In this document: piece after piece, positions 8,668-16,039 of the stretch
How positions within the stretch are numbered: position 1 is the stretch's first letter
Layout of the letters: each line of letters starts with the position of its first letter
From: JAFDVL01 sp043736395
GTDB lineage: Bacteria; Acidobacteriota; Blastocatellia; RBC074
Length of the DNA: 25,834 bases
Direction: 5' to 3'
Assembly (NCBI GenBank): GCA_043736395.1
Contig: JAYTCQ010000238.1
Location: 1 to 25,834, forward strand
Translations under genes and position numbers: made by a program
The notes under the pieces: generated by a model
Seen by the model: the letters and a program-made list of their open reading frames with translations, nothing else
What the model was told of the DNA's origin: nothing
The model's database searches: none

Positions 8668-9360
8668 TTACTTTTTCGCAGGTGCTGCCGAAGCAGCCGG
8701 AGACGCACTCGCGGCAGGTGTCGCCGTGACCGGCGTAGCTACCACCTCAGCCGCTTTAATACTTGCCACTGATGATTGGGGAACGTCTTTGATATTTGAG
8801 TTTTGGCTGCGCTGAAGTGCGCGTACATAATGCGTAATCGCCCAGCGATCACTCACCGTGATATTTCCGCCCAGCGGCTGCATGGTACGAATTCCATTGG
8901 TAATCACATCGTAGATATGACCATCTCCAACTTCACGAAGTCTGGTTTCCTGTAAATTCGCCGGAGCCAATGCGCCTTGCGATTTTATTTTGACAATTCC
9001 GTTTCCTTCGCCCATCCGACCATGACATACAGCGCAATTAATATTGAATCGCTCCTGCCCTCTTTCCAGCACGGCTTTCGTAATCACGACTGGATTATTT
9101 TTCAGAAGATTTCCACTGGCATCCTTGCCAGAGTTCATGATGTCATCTTCTTTTAGCATCCCATGTGCTACCGTTCCCGGCAAAGCAGCGCGGTTTGAGC
9201 GACCATCAGCATAAAATTTACTTTCTGATTGCGCTTTAAATTTCGGCTGATTGTCCATATCAGGATGGACTTGCAGCGGCGGTGTATTGCCGCCTGGTCG
9301 CAATCCGCACGCCGAAGCCGCGAGTGCTAAAACCATTAACATTAATATACGACGTGTCAT
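8668..9360 (-). CDS. actE: ACIII subunit ActE, monoheme cytochrome c lipoprotein
   Basis: Periplasmic monoheme cytochrome c of alternative complex III. The first 18 residues form a lipoprotein signal ending at a lipobox (LAASAC, Cys18), so the protein should be lipid-anchored. The heme site is CAVCH at 109-113, and Met160 in RTMQPLGG is the probable sixth ligand. The core ends near residue 187; the remainder is a low-complexity Ala/Thr/Pro/Ser tail (PAASASPAASAAPAKK). At 230 residues it is a typical ActE with this tail added. GAGAG lies just upstream of the ATG. Neighbours are actD (16 bases before) and actF (12 bases after). Confidence 0.93.
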   Translation of the reverse strand: MTRRILMLMVLALAASACGLRPGGNTPPLQVHPDMDNQPKFKAQSESKFYADGRSNRAALPGTVAHGMLKEDDIMNSGKDASGNLLKNNPVVITKAVLERGQERFNINCAVCHGRMGEGNGIVKIKSQGALAPANLQETRLREVGDGHIYDVITNGIRTMQPLGGNITVSDRWAITHYVRALQRSQNSNIKDVPQSSVASIKAAEVVATPVTATPAASASPAASAAPAKK

Positions 9361-9376
9361 TGTTTTCTCTCTTCAA

Positions 9377-9919
9377 TTACTCTTCGATTAATTGTACTTC
9401 TTCCGCACCTTCGAGCGATTTCAGGAACTCGGTCGTTTTAGTCGCATCGAATTGCGGGTCTTTCGCTTCAATGGAAACAATAAACCGATCATCGGTAATG
9501 CGCTTGGAAATTTCGTTATTGAAAATCGGGTGATACAATGTTGGAAGTCCATTGAAAAGTCCCAGCATTCCGAAAACTGCACCAAAAGCCGAAAGCAAAA
9601 TCGTGGCTTCGAACATAATTGGCGTCGCGAATTCTGTTGCGAAAAGCGGCTTACCACCAATAACCAATTTGTAATCAACAGCCCCTGTCCACCACTCCAA
9701 AAGAAATCCGCTTAATAATCCCGTCGCGCCACAAGCCAGAATAAAGAATGGCAGCAATGATCGCTTCATTCCCATTGCCTGATCCAAGTGATGAACAGGA
9801 AATGGTGTGTGGCAATCAAATTTGCTGTAACCCGCTAAACGAACTTTACGCGCGGCTTCCAGGATTTCGGTATCGCTTTTGAAGGCGGCCAGAGCGCCCC
9901 ATATTTTGTGTTCTGCCAT
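9377..9919 (-). CDS. actD: ACIII subunit ActD (DUF3341 family)
   Basis: Two-helix membrane subunit of alternative complex III. The N-terminal soluble part opens with IWGALAAFKSDTEILEAARK and continues with GYSKFDCHTPFPVHHLDQAMG, the hallmark DUF3341/ActD start, followed by two hydrophobic helices (about 52-75 and 98-122) and the short FNGLPTLYHPIF segment. The C-terminal part (RFIVSIEAKDPQFDATKTTEFL) forms a small ferredoxin-like domain that often ends in a Glu-rich patch, here EGAEEVQLIEE. It has no cofactor ligands; a structural role is assumed from the family. It follows actC by 28 bases. Confidence 0.92.
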   Translation of the reverse strand: MAEHKIWGALAAFKSDTEILEAARKVRLAGYSKFDCHTPFPVHHLDQAMGMKRSLLPFFILACGATGLLSGFLLEWWTGAVDYKLVIGGKPLFATEFATPIMFEATILLSAFGAVFGMLGLFNGLPTLYHPIFNNEISKRITDDRFIVSIEAKDPQFDATKTTEFLKSLEGAEEVQLIEE

Positions 9920-9947
9920 ATTACTTTCTCACGTTAACAAGCAATTT

Positions 9948-11351
9948 TTAATGCTTTTCGTGGGCGTGCGCTTTATGCAACTGTCCGGCATAAACGCCCT
10001 TCACTTCGGCCAGTGCAATGACTGGAACAAAGCGAATGAACAACAGGAACAGCGTCATGAACCATCCGAAGGTTCCTGCAAAAGTTAAAATGTCTACCCA
10101 ACTCGGTCGGAAATATCCCCAGCTTGAGGGAAGAAAATCACGATGCAAAGAGGTTGCAATAATCACGAATCGCTCGAACCACATTCCGATATTAATCACA
10201 ATTGAAATGAAGAACATAAACGGAATACTGGTACGCAATTTCTTAGACCAGAAGCACTGTGGAGAAATCACGTTGCAGGTAATCATCGTCCAATATGCCC
10301 ATGCATAAGGACCGAACATTCGATTAAAGAAAGCGAACTGTTCATACATATTACCGCTGTACCACGCGATGAAAAATTCCATCGTGTAGGCGTAGCCAAC
10401 AATACTTCCTGTCACGAGCATGATTTTGTTCATGACTTCTAAATGGTACATCGTAATCAGATGCTGTAAATTCAGCGCCCAACGCGCCACGAGCATCAGA
10501 GTCATTACCATGGCGAAGCCTGAAAACACCGCACCCGCTACGAAGTAAGGCGGGAAAATTGTTGTATGCCAACCAGGAATTTTTGAAACTGCGAAGTCGA
10601 AGCTAACGATGGTGTGAACTGAAAGCACGAGCGGCGTCGAAATACCTGCCAAAATCATGTAGGCAATTTCGTAATGTTGCCAATGACGATTTGAGCCGCG
10701 CCATCCCAGACTGAAAATTCCGTAAACTACTTGTCTTGCCCGTGTCGTCGCACGATCACGAAGCGTTGCCAAGTCAGGAATCAGACCGACATACCAGAAC
10801 AACAACGAAACTGTTCCATACGTGGAAACTGCGAAAACGTCCCATTCCAATGGACTTCGGAAGTTTGGCCACATTCCCTGATTATAAGGAAGCGGGAATA
10901 ACCAATATGCAAACCAGATACGACCGACGTGGAAGGCCGGATAAAGTCCCGCACAAGCTACGGCAAATAACGTCATAGCTTCTGCCGCGCGGTTGATTGA
11001 AGTACGCCACTTCTGGCGGAACAAAAACAAGATCGCAGAAATCAAAGTTCCGGCGTGACCAATACCGATCCAGAAAACGAAGTTAGTGATGTCCCACGCC
11101 CAACCGACGGGTTGATTATTTCCCCAGACACCAATTCCAGTCAGAACCAGATAGGCCAGCAATGACCACATCATCAGCGTGCCACCGAGGGAAATCGCAA
11201 ATCCGATATACCAATTACGTGGGGTTTTTCCCTCTACCACACTGCTCACCTGTTCGGTCAGCGTGGCGTATGTTTGCGGCCCCTCAATCAGAAGTGGCTT
11301 CGCTAAGGGATTTTTTTCTGGAACTTTTAAATCGTTCGCTACTGCTTGCAT
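9948..11351 (-). CDS. actC: ACIII subunit ActC (NrfD-like quinol-oxidising membrane subunit)
   Basis: Large polytopic membrane subunit of the NrfD/PsrC family, thought to hold the quinol site of alternative complex III next to the ActB iron-sulfur domain. It has about ten hydrophobic helices in 467 residues, with typical stretches such as NFVFWIGIGHAGTLISAILFL and NRAAEAMTLFAVACAGLYP. I prefer the ATG at 11351 because GGAG lies eight bases before it; an upstream in-frame GTG at 11417 would add 22 residues (LPLEASTRGQ...) encoded across two DNA hairpins and has no good binding site. With this start, 73 bases separate it from actB, the largest gap inside the operon. It ends in a His-rich tail (HKAHAHEKH). 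Confidence 0.94.
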   Translation of the reverse strand: MQAVANDLKVPEKNPLAKPLLIEGPQTYATLTEQVSSVVEGKTPRNWYIGFAISLGGTLMMWSLLAYLVLTGIGVWGNNQPVGWAWDITNFVFWIGIGHAGTLISAILFLFRQKWRTSINRAAEAMTLFAVACAGLYPAFHVGRIWFAYWLFPLPYNQGMWPNFRSPLEWDVFAVSTYGTVSLLFWYVGLIPDLATLRDRATTRARQVVYGIFSLGWRGSNRHWQHYEIAYMILAGISTPLVLSVHTIVSFDFAVSKIPGWHTTIFPPYFVAGAVFSGFAMVMTLMLVARWALNLQHLITMYHLEVMNKIMLVTGSIVGYAYTMEFFIAWYSGNMYEQFAFFNRMFGPYAWAYWTMITCNVISPQCFWSKKLRTSIPFMFFISIVINIGMWFERFVIIATSLHRDFLPSSWGYFRPSWVDILTFAGTFGWFMTLFLLFIRFVPVIALAEVKGVYAGQLHKAHAHEKH

Positions 11352-11375
11352 GCTTGCAGCTCCGTTGATTTTAAT

Positions 11376-11414
11376 CAGAGGTTTTTGGCCTCTGGTACTT
11401 GCCTCAAGAGGCAA
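11376..11414 (-). other. Two adjacent stem-loops between actB and actC
   Basis: On the + strand CAGAGG (11376-11381) pairs with CCTCTG (11389-11394), and TTGCCTC (11399-11405) pairs with GAGGCAA (11408-11414, two-base gap). Both lie between the actB stop and the preferred actC ATG. In the message they form back-to-back hairpins of 7 and 6 pairs, without a following T tract, so they are more likely RNA-stability or processing elements than terminators. They are the main reason for not extending actC to the GTG at 11417. Confidence 0.5.
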
Positions 11415-11424
11415 CACATTATTT

Positions 11425-14400
11425 CTATGCTTCTACTAATTCTTTATTTGGATTGCGGAATTTTGCCAGATACGAAGTACGTGGCTTGACGTTTAATTCC
11501 GTCAACAATTGATAATCACGCGCTTGCTTCTTAAGCTTGGCGACGCGGCTTTCGGGATCGTTGATATTTCCAAAGACAATGGAATCCGCCGGACAAACCT
11601 GAGCACACGCCGTCGTAATTTCACCATCTTTAATTGGGCGATGTCCTTCGACCTTGGCTTGAATTTTAACGGTCTGAATGCGCTGAACACAGTACGTGCA
11701 TTTTTCCATCACGCCGCGCATCCGCACGGTAACATCTGGGTTCTGTCCCATTTTTTCAGAGTCAGTGATGTCTTTGTGGAAGTTCAGATAGTTAAACCGA
11801 CGCACCTTAAATGGGCAGTTATTTGAGCAGTATCGCGTTCCGACGCAACGATTATAGGCCATTGTATTTAAGCCCTCTTCGTTGTGAACCGTGGCCGCTA
11901 CCGGGCAAACTTCTTCGCAAGGCGCATTTTCGCATTGCTGACAAGTCATCGGTTGTTGCACTGCCTGCATGTAATCTTCATTAAATACCCAGGGCTTCGC
12001 ACCGCCCACAGCAAATTCCGTTTTCGGAACATTCGTAAAATAACGATCCATGCGAATCCAGTGCATTTCACGTCCTTTGAGAACCTGTTCCTTACCAACA
12101 ATCGGAATATTATTTTCTGACTGGCAAGCCAGCACGCAGGCGTTACAGCCAACACAAGTGTTCAGATCAATCGCCATTCCCCATTGATTACCTGCTGAGT
12201 AATTTTGAGGATTCGGATAAATACTGATCAGTTCCAGCTCATGCACTTTTTCCTTGATCATGGCAGGAGTTTTGACAAAATCTTCGAGAGTCGCTTCTCG
12301 TACCAGTTCCCGGCCTTCCATACTCCAATGATCACTCGTTGCTGCAAGCTTATAGGTCTCACCCGTTTTTGAAACCTTCACGCCGGTTGAAAAATCCATC
12401 GCACCGGTGTTACGCAATAAATAAGCATTTCCGCCAACATTATTTCCGATGCGACCGGCCTTCGTACGACCGTAACCCAGCGCGACAGAAATTGAATCCT
12501 TCGCGTGTCCGGGCATAACCCAAACAGGCAAATTCAATTCACGGCCATCAAGCGTGAGCTTCACGACATCTTCGTTTTTCACGCCAATTTTTTCGGCGGT
12601 ATCTTTGCTTATCAATGCGGCATTATCCCAAACCAATTTTGTCATCGGGTCGGGAACTTCCTGCATCCAGCCATTATTTGCAAAGCGACCATCGTACATG
12701 CTTGCATCTGTCACGAAGTTTAATTCGATCTCACCAGCGGCGACCGGAGCTGCCTCCAACGCAGTGCCAATTGCTCCGGCATTTGCTGCAAGTTTCGTTT
12801 CAGCAAATCCGCTGCCAGTCTGAACACCATCGTGAACAACTTTATCCCAGGCTTTACCAGTGGCGGATTTCGCCCAAACCGTTTTTACGATTTCGTAACC
12901 GCTAGTTTGCGGATAACCTGAAATTGCAGCTAAAACTTCAATTGCGCTCTTGCCGTTATACAAAGGAGCAACTAATGGCTGTTGAATACTCGCAGATCCG
13001 TCGTATGCGCGACCATCGCCCCAGCTTTCAAGATAGTGAGCTTCGTTGATGTGCCACTCACTCTCAATCGCAGTCTCATTTTCGTATAAGCCCAGATGAA
13101 TAGTTGTTTTTACTTTTTTGAGAGCTTCTCTAAATTTCAAATCTGATGGAGCGTTATAGACCGGATTCCCGCCGAGAATAACCAAGGATGTAACAGTGCC
13201 AGCTTCCATTTCCGTGCTTAATGCTTTCAAGGAAGCGACACCGGATTCAAATTTTTCCTCAAAGCCGCGCGTATATTTAACGACTTCGCCTGCTAAAGAA
13301 GCGTTGATTAAATGAGCTAATGCGTGGACGTGAGCAGGTTGGCGATTGCCAACTACGATTGCCGCTTTGCCTTTATTGGCATTCAAATCTTTGGCAACTA
13401 CATCAACCCATTTTGAGGCAAGTGCGTATCCATTAATTGAATTTTTATGCTTATCTAATCCAGCGACGATCAGGCCAAGTTTTTGTGCTAACGCTGCCAG
13501 AAATCCGCCAATTTTATGGCTCTGCAAACGTAAGCGATGGTCTGCCATAGCGCCTGTGACGGTGAAATTACTTTCGACCGCGTAAAGGCGATTCATTTTG
13601 TTGTTGATGTCTGTGCTATGTTCGGCAGTCGCTAATTTAGGTTCTTCTGTTTTTGTGCCAGTTTTTGCAGCTTCAGCTTTATGTTCAGCAGGTTTGACTT
13701 CAGCTTTTGGCGCTGCCTCAGTTTTGTGTTCCGCAGCTTTTTCACCGTGCGCCGCTGCCGCTCCGTGACCCGCTGACTCGACAGCTTCAACATCAGTTCC
13801 AGAAGCACGGCGTTTCTTTGAGAAGTTTTTGATGTTGAGAGTGCTGCCGGTATCGCAACCTAGAAAATCCGAATCCAGGGCCAGAATGACTTCAGCTTTA
13901 TCAAAAGCATAGTGTGCATGCGCCGGTTGTCCAAAAGCCAGATTTGCACCAGCCAAGGCATTTTCAGCCGAGACTGCGTCGTAGGTAATCCACTTTGCCT
14001 GCGGAAAAGTTTTAGTGATATGATCACGTAATTCACGCTGAGACGGCGACGAACTGGATTCTGCTAAGAATCTTAATCCTGCTCCCTGTGCTGCTTTCCA
14101 TTCATTCATTAATGGCGTGGCAGCTTTAATAAAATCATCCCAGTTTTTATTTTCTTTGCTTTCCTTACCCTGTCTGACATATTTCGAGCGGTCAGGGTCA
14201 TACATATCAAGGATTGAAGCCTGTGCGAATCCACTGGTAGCACCCAAGCTCGCAGGATGATTTGGATTACCTTCGATTTTCGTTGGTCGTCCGTCATTGG
14301 ATTTCACCAACAAGCCTTGCGATTGTCCGCCAAAATTGAAAATCGTCGCGTAATTCTGAGCAACCCCTGGCACAATTTGCTCAGTCAGCTTGCCGCCTGC

Positions 14401-14622
14401 GGGAATAATTTTTTCAATTGGACGACGGCAAGCGGTTAATCCTGCCATCCCAATTCCAGCCGCCATCAAAAGTAAAAATTTGCGACGGTCAACCTCGCTG
14501 GTCATTTCCGAAGCGCCTTCAGGAAATTCGCGTTCGACGAATTGTCGAAACTCCGGGGTTTCCTGCAATTGATCAAGGCTACGCCAATACATTTTTTCTG
14601 TTTTTTGTTCTACAGGTTTCAT
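11425..14622 (-). CDS. actB: ACIII subunit ActB (molybdopterin-oxidoreductase-like plus iron-sulfur domain fusion)
   Basis: Large periplasm-facing subunit of alternative complex III that joins a molybdopterin-oxidoreductase-like domain, normally without cofactor, to a ferredoxin-like domain. The N-terminus has a twin-arginine signal, VDRRKFLLLMAAGIGMAGLTAC, ending in a possible lipobox Cys. The iron-sulfur part (about residues 820-995) has four cysteine clusters: CVGCNACVLAC, CQQCENAPCEEVC, CVGTRYCSNNC and CTYCVQRI...CAQVC. Between the ends of two core segments, residues about 280-336 form an Ala/Lys/Glu-rich insertion. The ATG at 14622 is chosen because AGGA lies eight bases upstream and it overlaps the actA stop as ATGA; an upstream TTG at 14640 is the alternative. 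Length is 1065 residues. Confidence 0.95.
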   Translation of the reverse strand: MKPVEQKTEKMYWRSLDQLQETPEFRQFVEREFPEGASEMTSEVDRRKFLLLMAAGIGMAGLTACRRPIEKIIPAGGKLTEQIVPGVAQNYATIFNFGGQSQGLLVKSNDGRPTKIEGNPNHPASLGATSGFAQASILDMYDPDRSKYVRQGKESKENKNWDDFIKAATPLMNEWKAAQGAGLRFLAESSSSPSQRELRDHITKTFPQAKWITYDAVSAENALAGANLAFGQPAHAHYAFDKAEVILALDSDFLGCDTGSTLNIKNFSKKRRASGTDVEAVESAGHGAAAAHGEKAAEHKTEAAPKAEVKPAEHKAEAAKTGTKTEEPKLATAEHSTDINNKMNRLYAVESNFTVTGAMADHRLRLQSHKIGGFLAALAQKLGLIVAGLDKHKNSINGYALASKWVDVVAKDLNANKGKAAIVVGNRQPAHVHALAHLINASLAGEVVKYTRGFEEKFESGVASLKALSTEMEAGTVTSLVILGGNPVYNAPSDLKFREALKKVKTTIHLGLYENETAIESEWHINEAHYLESWGDGRAYDGSASIQQPLVAPLYNGKSAIEVLAAISGYPQTSGYEIVKTVWAKSATGKAWDKVVHDGVQTGSGFAETKLAANAGAIGTALEAAPVAAGEIELNFVTDASMYDGRFANNGWMQEVPDPMTKLVWDNAALISKDTAEKIGVKNEDVVKLTLDGRELNLPVWVMPGHAKDSISVALGYGRTKAGRIGNNVGGNAYLLRNTGAMDFSTGVKVSKTGETYKLAATSDHWSMEGRELVREATLEDFVKTPAMIKEKVHELELISIYPNPQNYSAGNQWGMAIDLNTCVGCNACVLACQSENNIPIVGKEQVLKGREMHWIRMDRYFTNVPKTEFAVGGAKPWVFNEDYMQAVQQPMTCQQCENAPCEEVCPVAATVHNEEGLNTMAYNRCVGTRYCSNNCPFKVRRFNYLNFHKDITDSEKMGQNPDVTVRMRGVMEKCTYCVQRIQTVKIQAKVEGHRPIKDGEITTACAQVCPADSIVFGNINDPESRVAKLKKQARDYQLLTELNVKPRTSYLAKFRNPNKELVEA
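13615..13785 (-). repeat. Low-complexity insertion within actB
   Basis: This stretch encodes an imperfectly repeated peptide rich in Ala, Lys, Glu and His, with units such as AEHKTEAAPKAEVKP and AEHKAEAAKTGTK. The reading frame is kept on both sides and normal ActB sequence resumes at NKMNRLYAVESNFTVTG, so it is an in-frame linker expansion rather than a frameshift. Confidence 0.6.
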
Positions 14623-15287
14623 CGGTGACATCCTGCGCAATTCTCTACTGGTGGATGAATCTTATTATCGTTCTTGATTTTCAAACCAATTTCCTGCTGC
14701 GTAGTTCCAGCGGGCGGTGCCCAATCAAGCTTAGTGACAAATTCTTTAGGTCGAAGGTAGTTTTCAGGATTTCTATGGCATTCAAGACACCAAGCCATCC
14801 CAAGTGGTTTTTGTTGTTGTACCACTTCCATTTGATCAACACGACCATGGCAGCTCACACAACTTATTCCGCCTGTGACGTGTGCTTTATGTGAAAAATA
14901 AACGAAATCCGGCAGCTTATGAACTTTTATCCACTCGACAGGCTTACTCGCATCGGTATATGCCTGACGGACTGGAGCTAGTTTTTCACTGTCTTTTTTA
15001 ATTGCTGTATGGCAATTCATACAGGTTTGCGCGGGAGGAACAGCAGCAAAATCAGCTTTATCTACCGTTGAATGGCAAAATCTACAATCCATTCCCATTT
15101 CTCCGGCGTGTAGCTTATGACTATACGGAACTGGCTGCGTCGGCTGATAGCCAACATCTAAAGTTTCCGGCAAAGTCAGATATTTACCGATTGCAACTAT
15201 TGTCCCGGCTGTTAAAGCCGCTCCCACCAGTCCCAGCCTGATTGCGTTATTGATCCATTTTGGAAAAGCAAGTTTTTCTGCTTTCAT
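14619..15287 (-). CDS. actA: ACIII subunit ActA, pentaheme cytochrome c
   Basis: Multiheme cytochrome of alternative complex III, related to cytochrome c7/NapC-like subunits. Five CxxCH heme sites start at residues 68 (CRFCH), 89 (CMNCH), 143 (CVSCH), 167 (CLECH) and 217 (CAGCH), the number expected for ActA. An N-terminal membrane anchor spans about residues 15-36 and is followed by the periplasmic domain. It carries electrons between the ActB clusters and the outgoing cytochrome. It is the first gene of the 13-gene operon, with a leader of about 245 nt from the predicted promoter. Its TGA overlaps the actB ATG. No strong ribosome-binding site precedes the ATG. Confidence 0.95.
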   Translation of the reverse strand: MKAEKLAFPKWINNAIRLGLVGAALTAGTIVAIGKYLTLPETLDVGYQPTQPVPYSHKLHAGEMGMDCRFCHSTVDKADFAAVPPAQTCMNCHTAIKKDSEKLAPVRQAYTDASKPVEWIKVHKLPDFVYFSHKAHVTGGISCVSCHGRVDQMEVVQQQKPLGMAWCLECHRNPENYLRPKEFVTKLDWAPPAGTTQQEIGLKIKNDNKIHPPVENCAGCHR

Positions 15288-15451
15288 ATAAATTTAACCA
15301 GTTCAATTCACAACCTTACTTCTGAAATCAGGATAAAACTCAAGGTCTTTGCAATGACTACATTTTCAAGTTTGGACAGGTTTATTGATAATTATTAATA
15401 ACCTGATCAGCTGCGGGTGCGAATAAATTTCAAATTCCTAATTTTGCTTAA

Positions 15452-15486
15452 CTTCAGTGATAAAAATGTTGCAATCCCCACTGAAG
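15452..15486 (-). promoter_or_regulatory. Stem-loop in the act operon leader
   Basis: CTTCAGTG (15452-15459) and CACTGAAG (15479-15486) are perfect 8-base inverted repeats with a 19-base loop. They lie in the predicted untranslated leader of actA. No T tract follows in the direction of transcription, so attenuation by a simple terminator is unlikely; a protein-binding or stability structure is possible. Confidence 0.45.
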
Positions 15487-15519
15487 CGCGACAGCTTACC
15501 AGCCACTCAGCCTTTCCTG

Positions 15520-15539
15520 CAAGCCGTTATCACAGCTTG
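15520..15539. promoter_or_regulatory. Imperfect palindrome over the predicted act operon start site
   Basis: CAAGC-C-GT-TATC-AC-A-GCTTG has matching outer arms CAAGC/GCTTG and inner GT/AC with one mismatched pair. It lies directly after the -10 box and covers the predicted start at about 15534. This position suits a repressor operator or a 5' hairpin on the message. No known regulator motif is matched. Confidence 0.4.
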
Positions 15540-15540
15540 T

Positions 15541-15569
15541 ACTATAATTTCACAAAGTTTTTTCGTCAA
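15541..15569 (-). promoter_or_regulatory. Sigma70-type promoter of the act-cox operon
   Basis: Read on the - strand, TTGACG (15569-15564) and TATAGT (15546-15541) are separated by exactly 17 bases, close to the sigma70 consensus. Transcription would start near 15534, giving a leader of about 245 nt before actA. Confidence 0.65.
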
Positions 15570-15575
15570 GTAATA

Positions 15576-15601
15576 TACTGCAAAACAGTAATTTTTACTG
15601 T
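15576..15601. promoter_or_regulatory. Phased TACTG/CAGTA half-sites upstream of the act promoter
   Basis: TACTG (15576-15580), CAGTA (15586-15590) and TACTG (15596-15600) recur every 10 bases in alternating orientation. The outer pair forms the perfect inverted repeat ACAGTA-ATTTT-TACTGT (15585-15601). The array begins seven bases upstream of the -35 box, with the inverted repeat centred near -59, a classical activator position. Partial AGTA (15569-15572) and TACT (15604-15607) copies flank it. Confidence 0.45.
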
Positions 15602-15684
15602 AATACTAAAAACCGCCTTACTCTATTCAAGCAAAGTGATTGATTTTAAAGGAATTTCAAGGATTTTGATAAATTAAAGAAATC

Positions 15685-15999
15685 TTATTCTTCTTCGATG
15701 GTAGCGAGCAATGGATACTCGCATTCTTTAGCAAGAAACTCAACTTTTGAGACTTTGGATTCAGCTACTTCGTAAGTGTAAACTCCGGCGGTTCCAACGC
15801 CTTGCCGATGAACATTCCACATTATTCGCTCGGCATCTTCCGAGGTATGCAAAAATATATTCTGCAAAATAAACACGACAAACTCCATTGAAGTGAAGTC
15901 ATCATTATGAAGCAGAACTCTATAAAGTGGCGGTTTGGTGACCTTCTCTTCACTTTCTGAAATTACTGAGTTTTCGTAATCATCTTCCCATTCCGGCAT
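15685..15999 (-). CDS. clpS: ATP-dependent Clp protease adaptor ClpS
   Basis: Adaptor that binds N-degron substrates and hands them to ClpA(C)-ClpP; cytoplasmic. The 104 residues consist of a flexible acidic N-terminal extension (about 1-24) and the ClpS fold. LHNDDFTSMEFVVFIL (30-45) contains the Asn32-Asp33 pair that binds the substrate amino group, and VHRQG (63-67) contains the conserved His64. It ends EYPLLATIEEE, as in most ClpS proteins. GAGG lies eight bases before the ATG. No clpA or clpP gene is adjacent. It is divergent from the DHH gene and upstream of, but separate from, the act-cox operon on the same strand. Confidence 0.95.
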   Translation of the reverse strand: MPEWEDDYENSVISESEEKVTKPPLYRVLLHNDDFTSMEFVVFILQNIFLHTSEDAERIMWNVHRQGVGTAGVYTYEVAESKVSKVEFLAKECEYPLLATIEEE

Positions 16000-16005
16000 A
16001 GTAAG

Positions 16006-16039
16006 AACCTCTATGATTATTGAAATACTATCATAGGTT
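16006..16039 (-). promoter_or_regulatory. Hairpin covering the clpS ribosome-binding site
   Basis: AACCTCTATGAT (16006-16017) and ATCATAGGTT (16030-16039) form ten pairs with one two-base bulge and a 12-base loop. In the clpS message the GAGG binding site (complement of 16008-16011) lies in the 3' arm, so folding would partly hide it from the ribosome. The same palindrome could be a protein site between the divergent genes. Confidence 0.45.

Larger units (their letters stand above)
15288..15684. other. Non-coding control region between clpS and actA
   Basis: This 397-base region has no convincing gene. It holds the end of the clpS transcript (no clear terminator hairpin seen) and the promoter and leader of the act-cox operon. 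An 86-codon + strand frame at 15417-15677 has no ribosome-binding site or recognisable protein and lies across the promoter, so I do not count it. Further structure: an AT-rich bulged inverted repeat at 15379-15403 (GGTT...AACC ends) and a palindrome CTGATCAG at 15403-15410. Confidence 0.7.

Noticed and set aside
11352..11417. Upstream GTG start for actC
   Set aside because: The extra 22 residues are encoded across two perfect stem-loops, and a better ribosome-binding site precedes the ATG at 11351.
13615..13785. Frameshift or foreign insertion in actB
   Set aside because: The frame stays open and typical ActB sequence resumes on both sides; it reads as an in-frame low-complexity linker.
11425..14622. 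True molybdenum oxidoreductase instead of ActB
   Set aside because: The fused ferredoxin-like domain, Tat signal and act gene order identify ActB, whose molybdopterin-like domain is known to lack the cofactor.
15576..15601. LexA/SOS-box reading of the TACTG...CAGTA repeats
   Set aside because: The classical SOS box needs CTGT-N8-ACAG spacing; the half-sites here are 5 bases apart within each inverted pair, and the downstream genes are respiratory.
15417..15677. 86-codon open frame on the + strand in the clpS-actA gap
   Set aside because: No ribosome-binding site, no recognisable protein pattern, and it crosses the act operon promoter and its palindromes.
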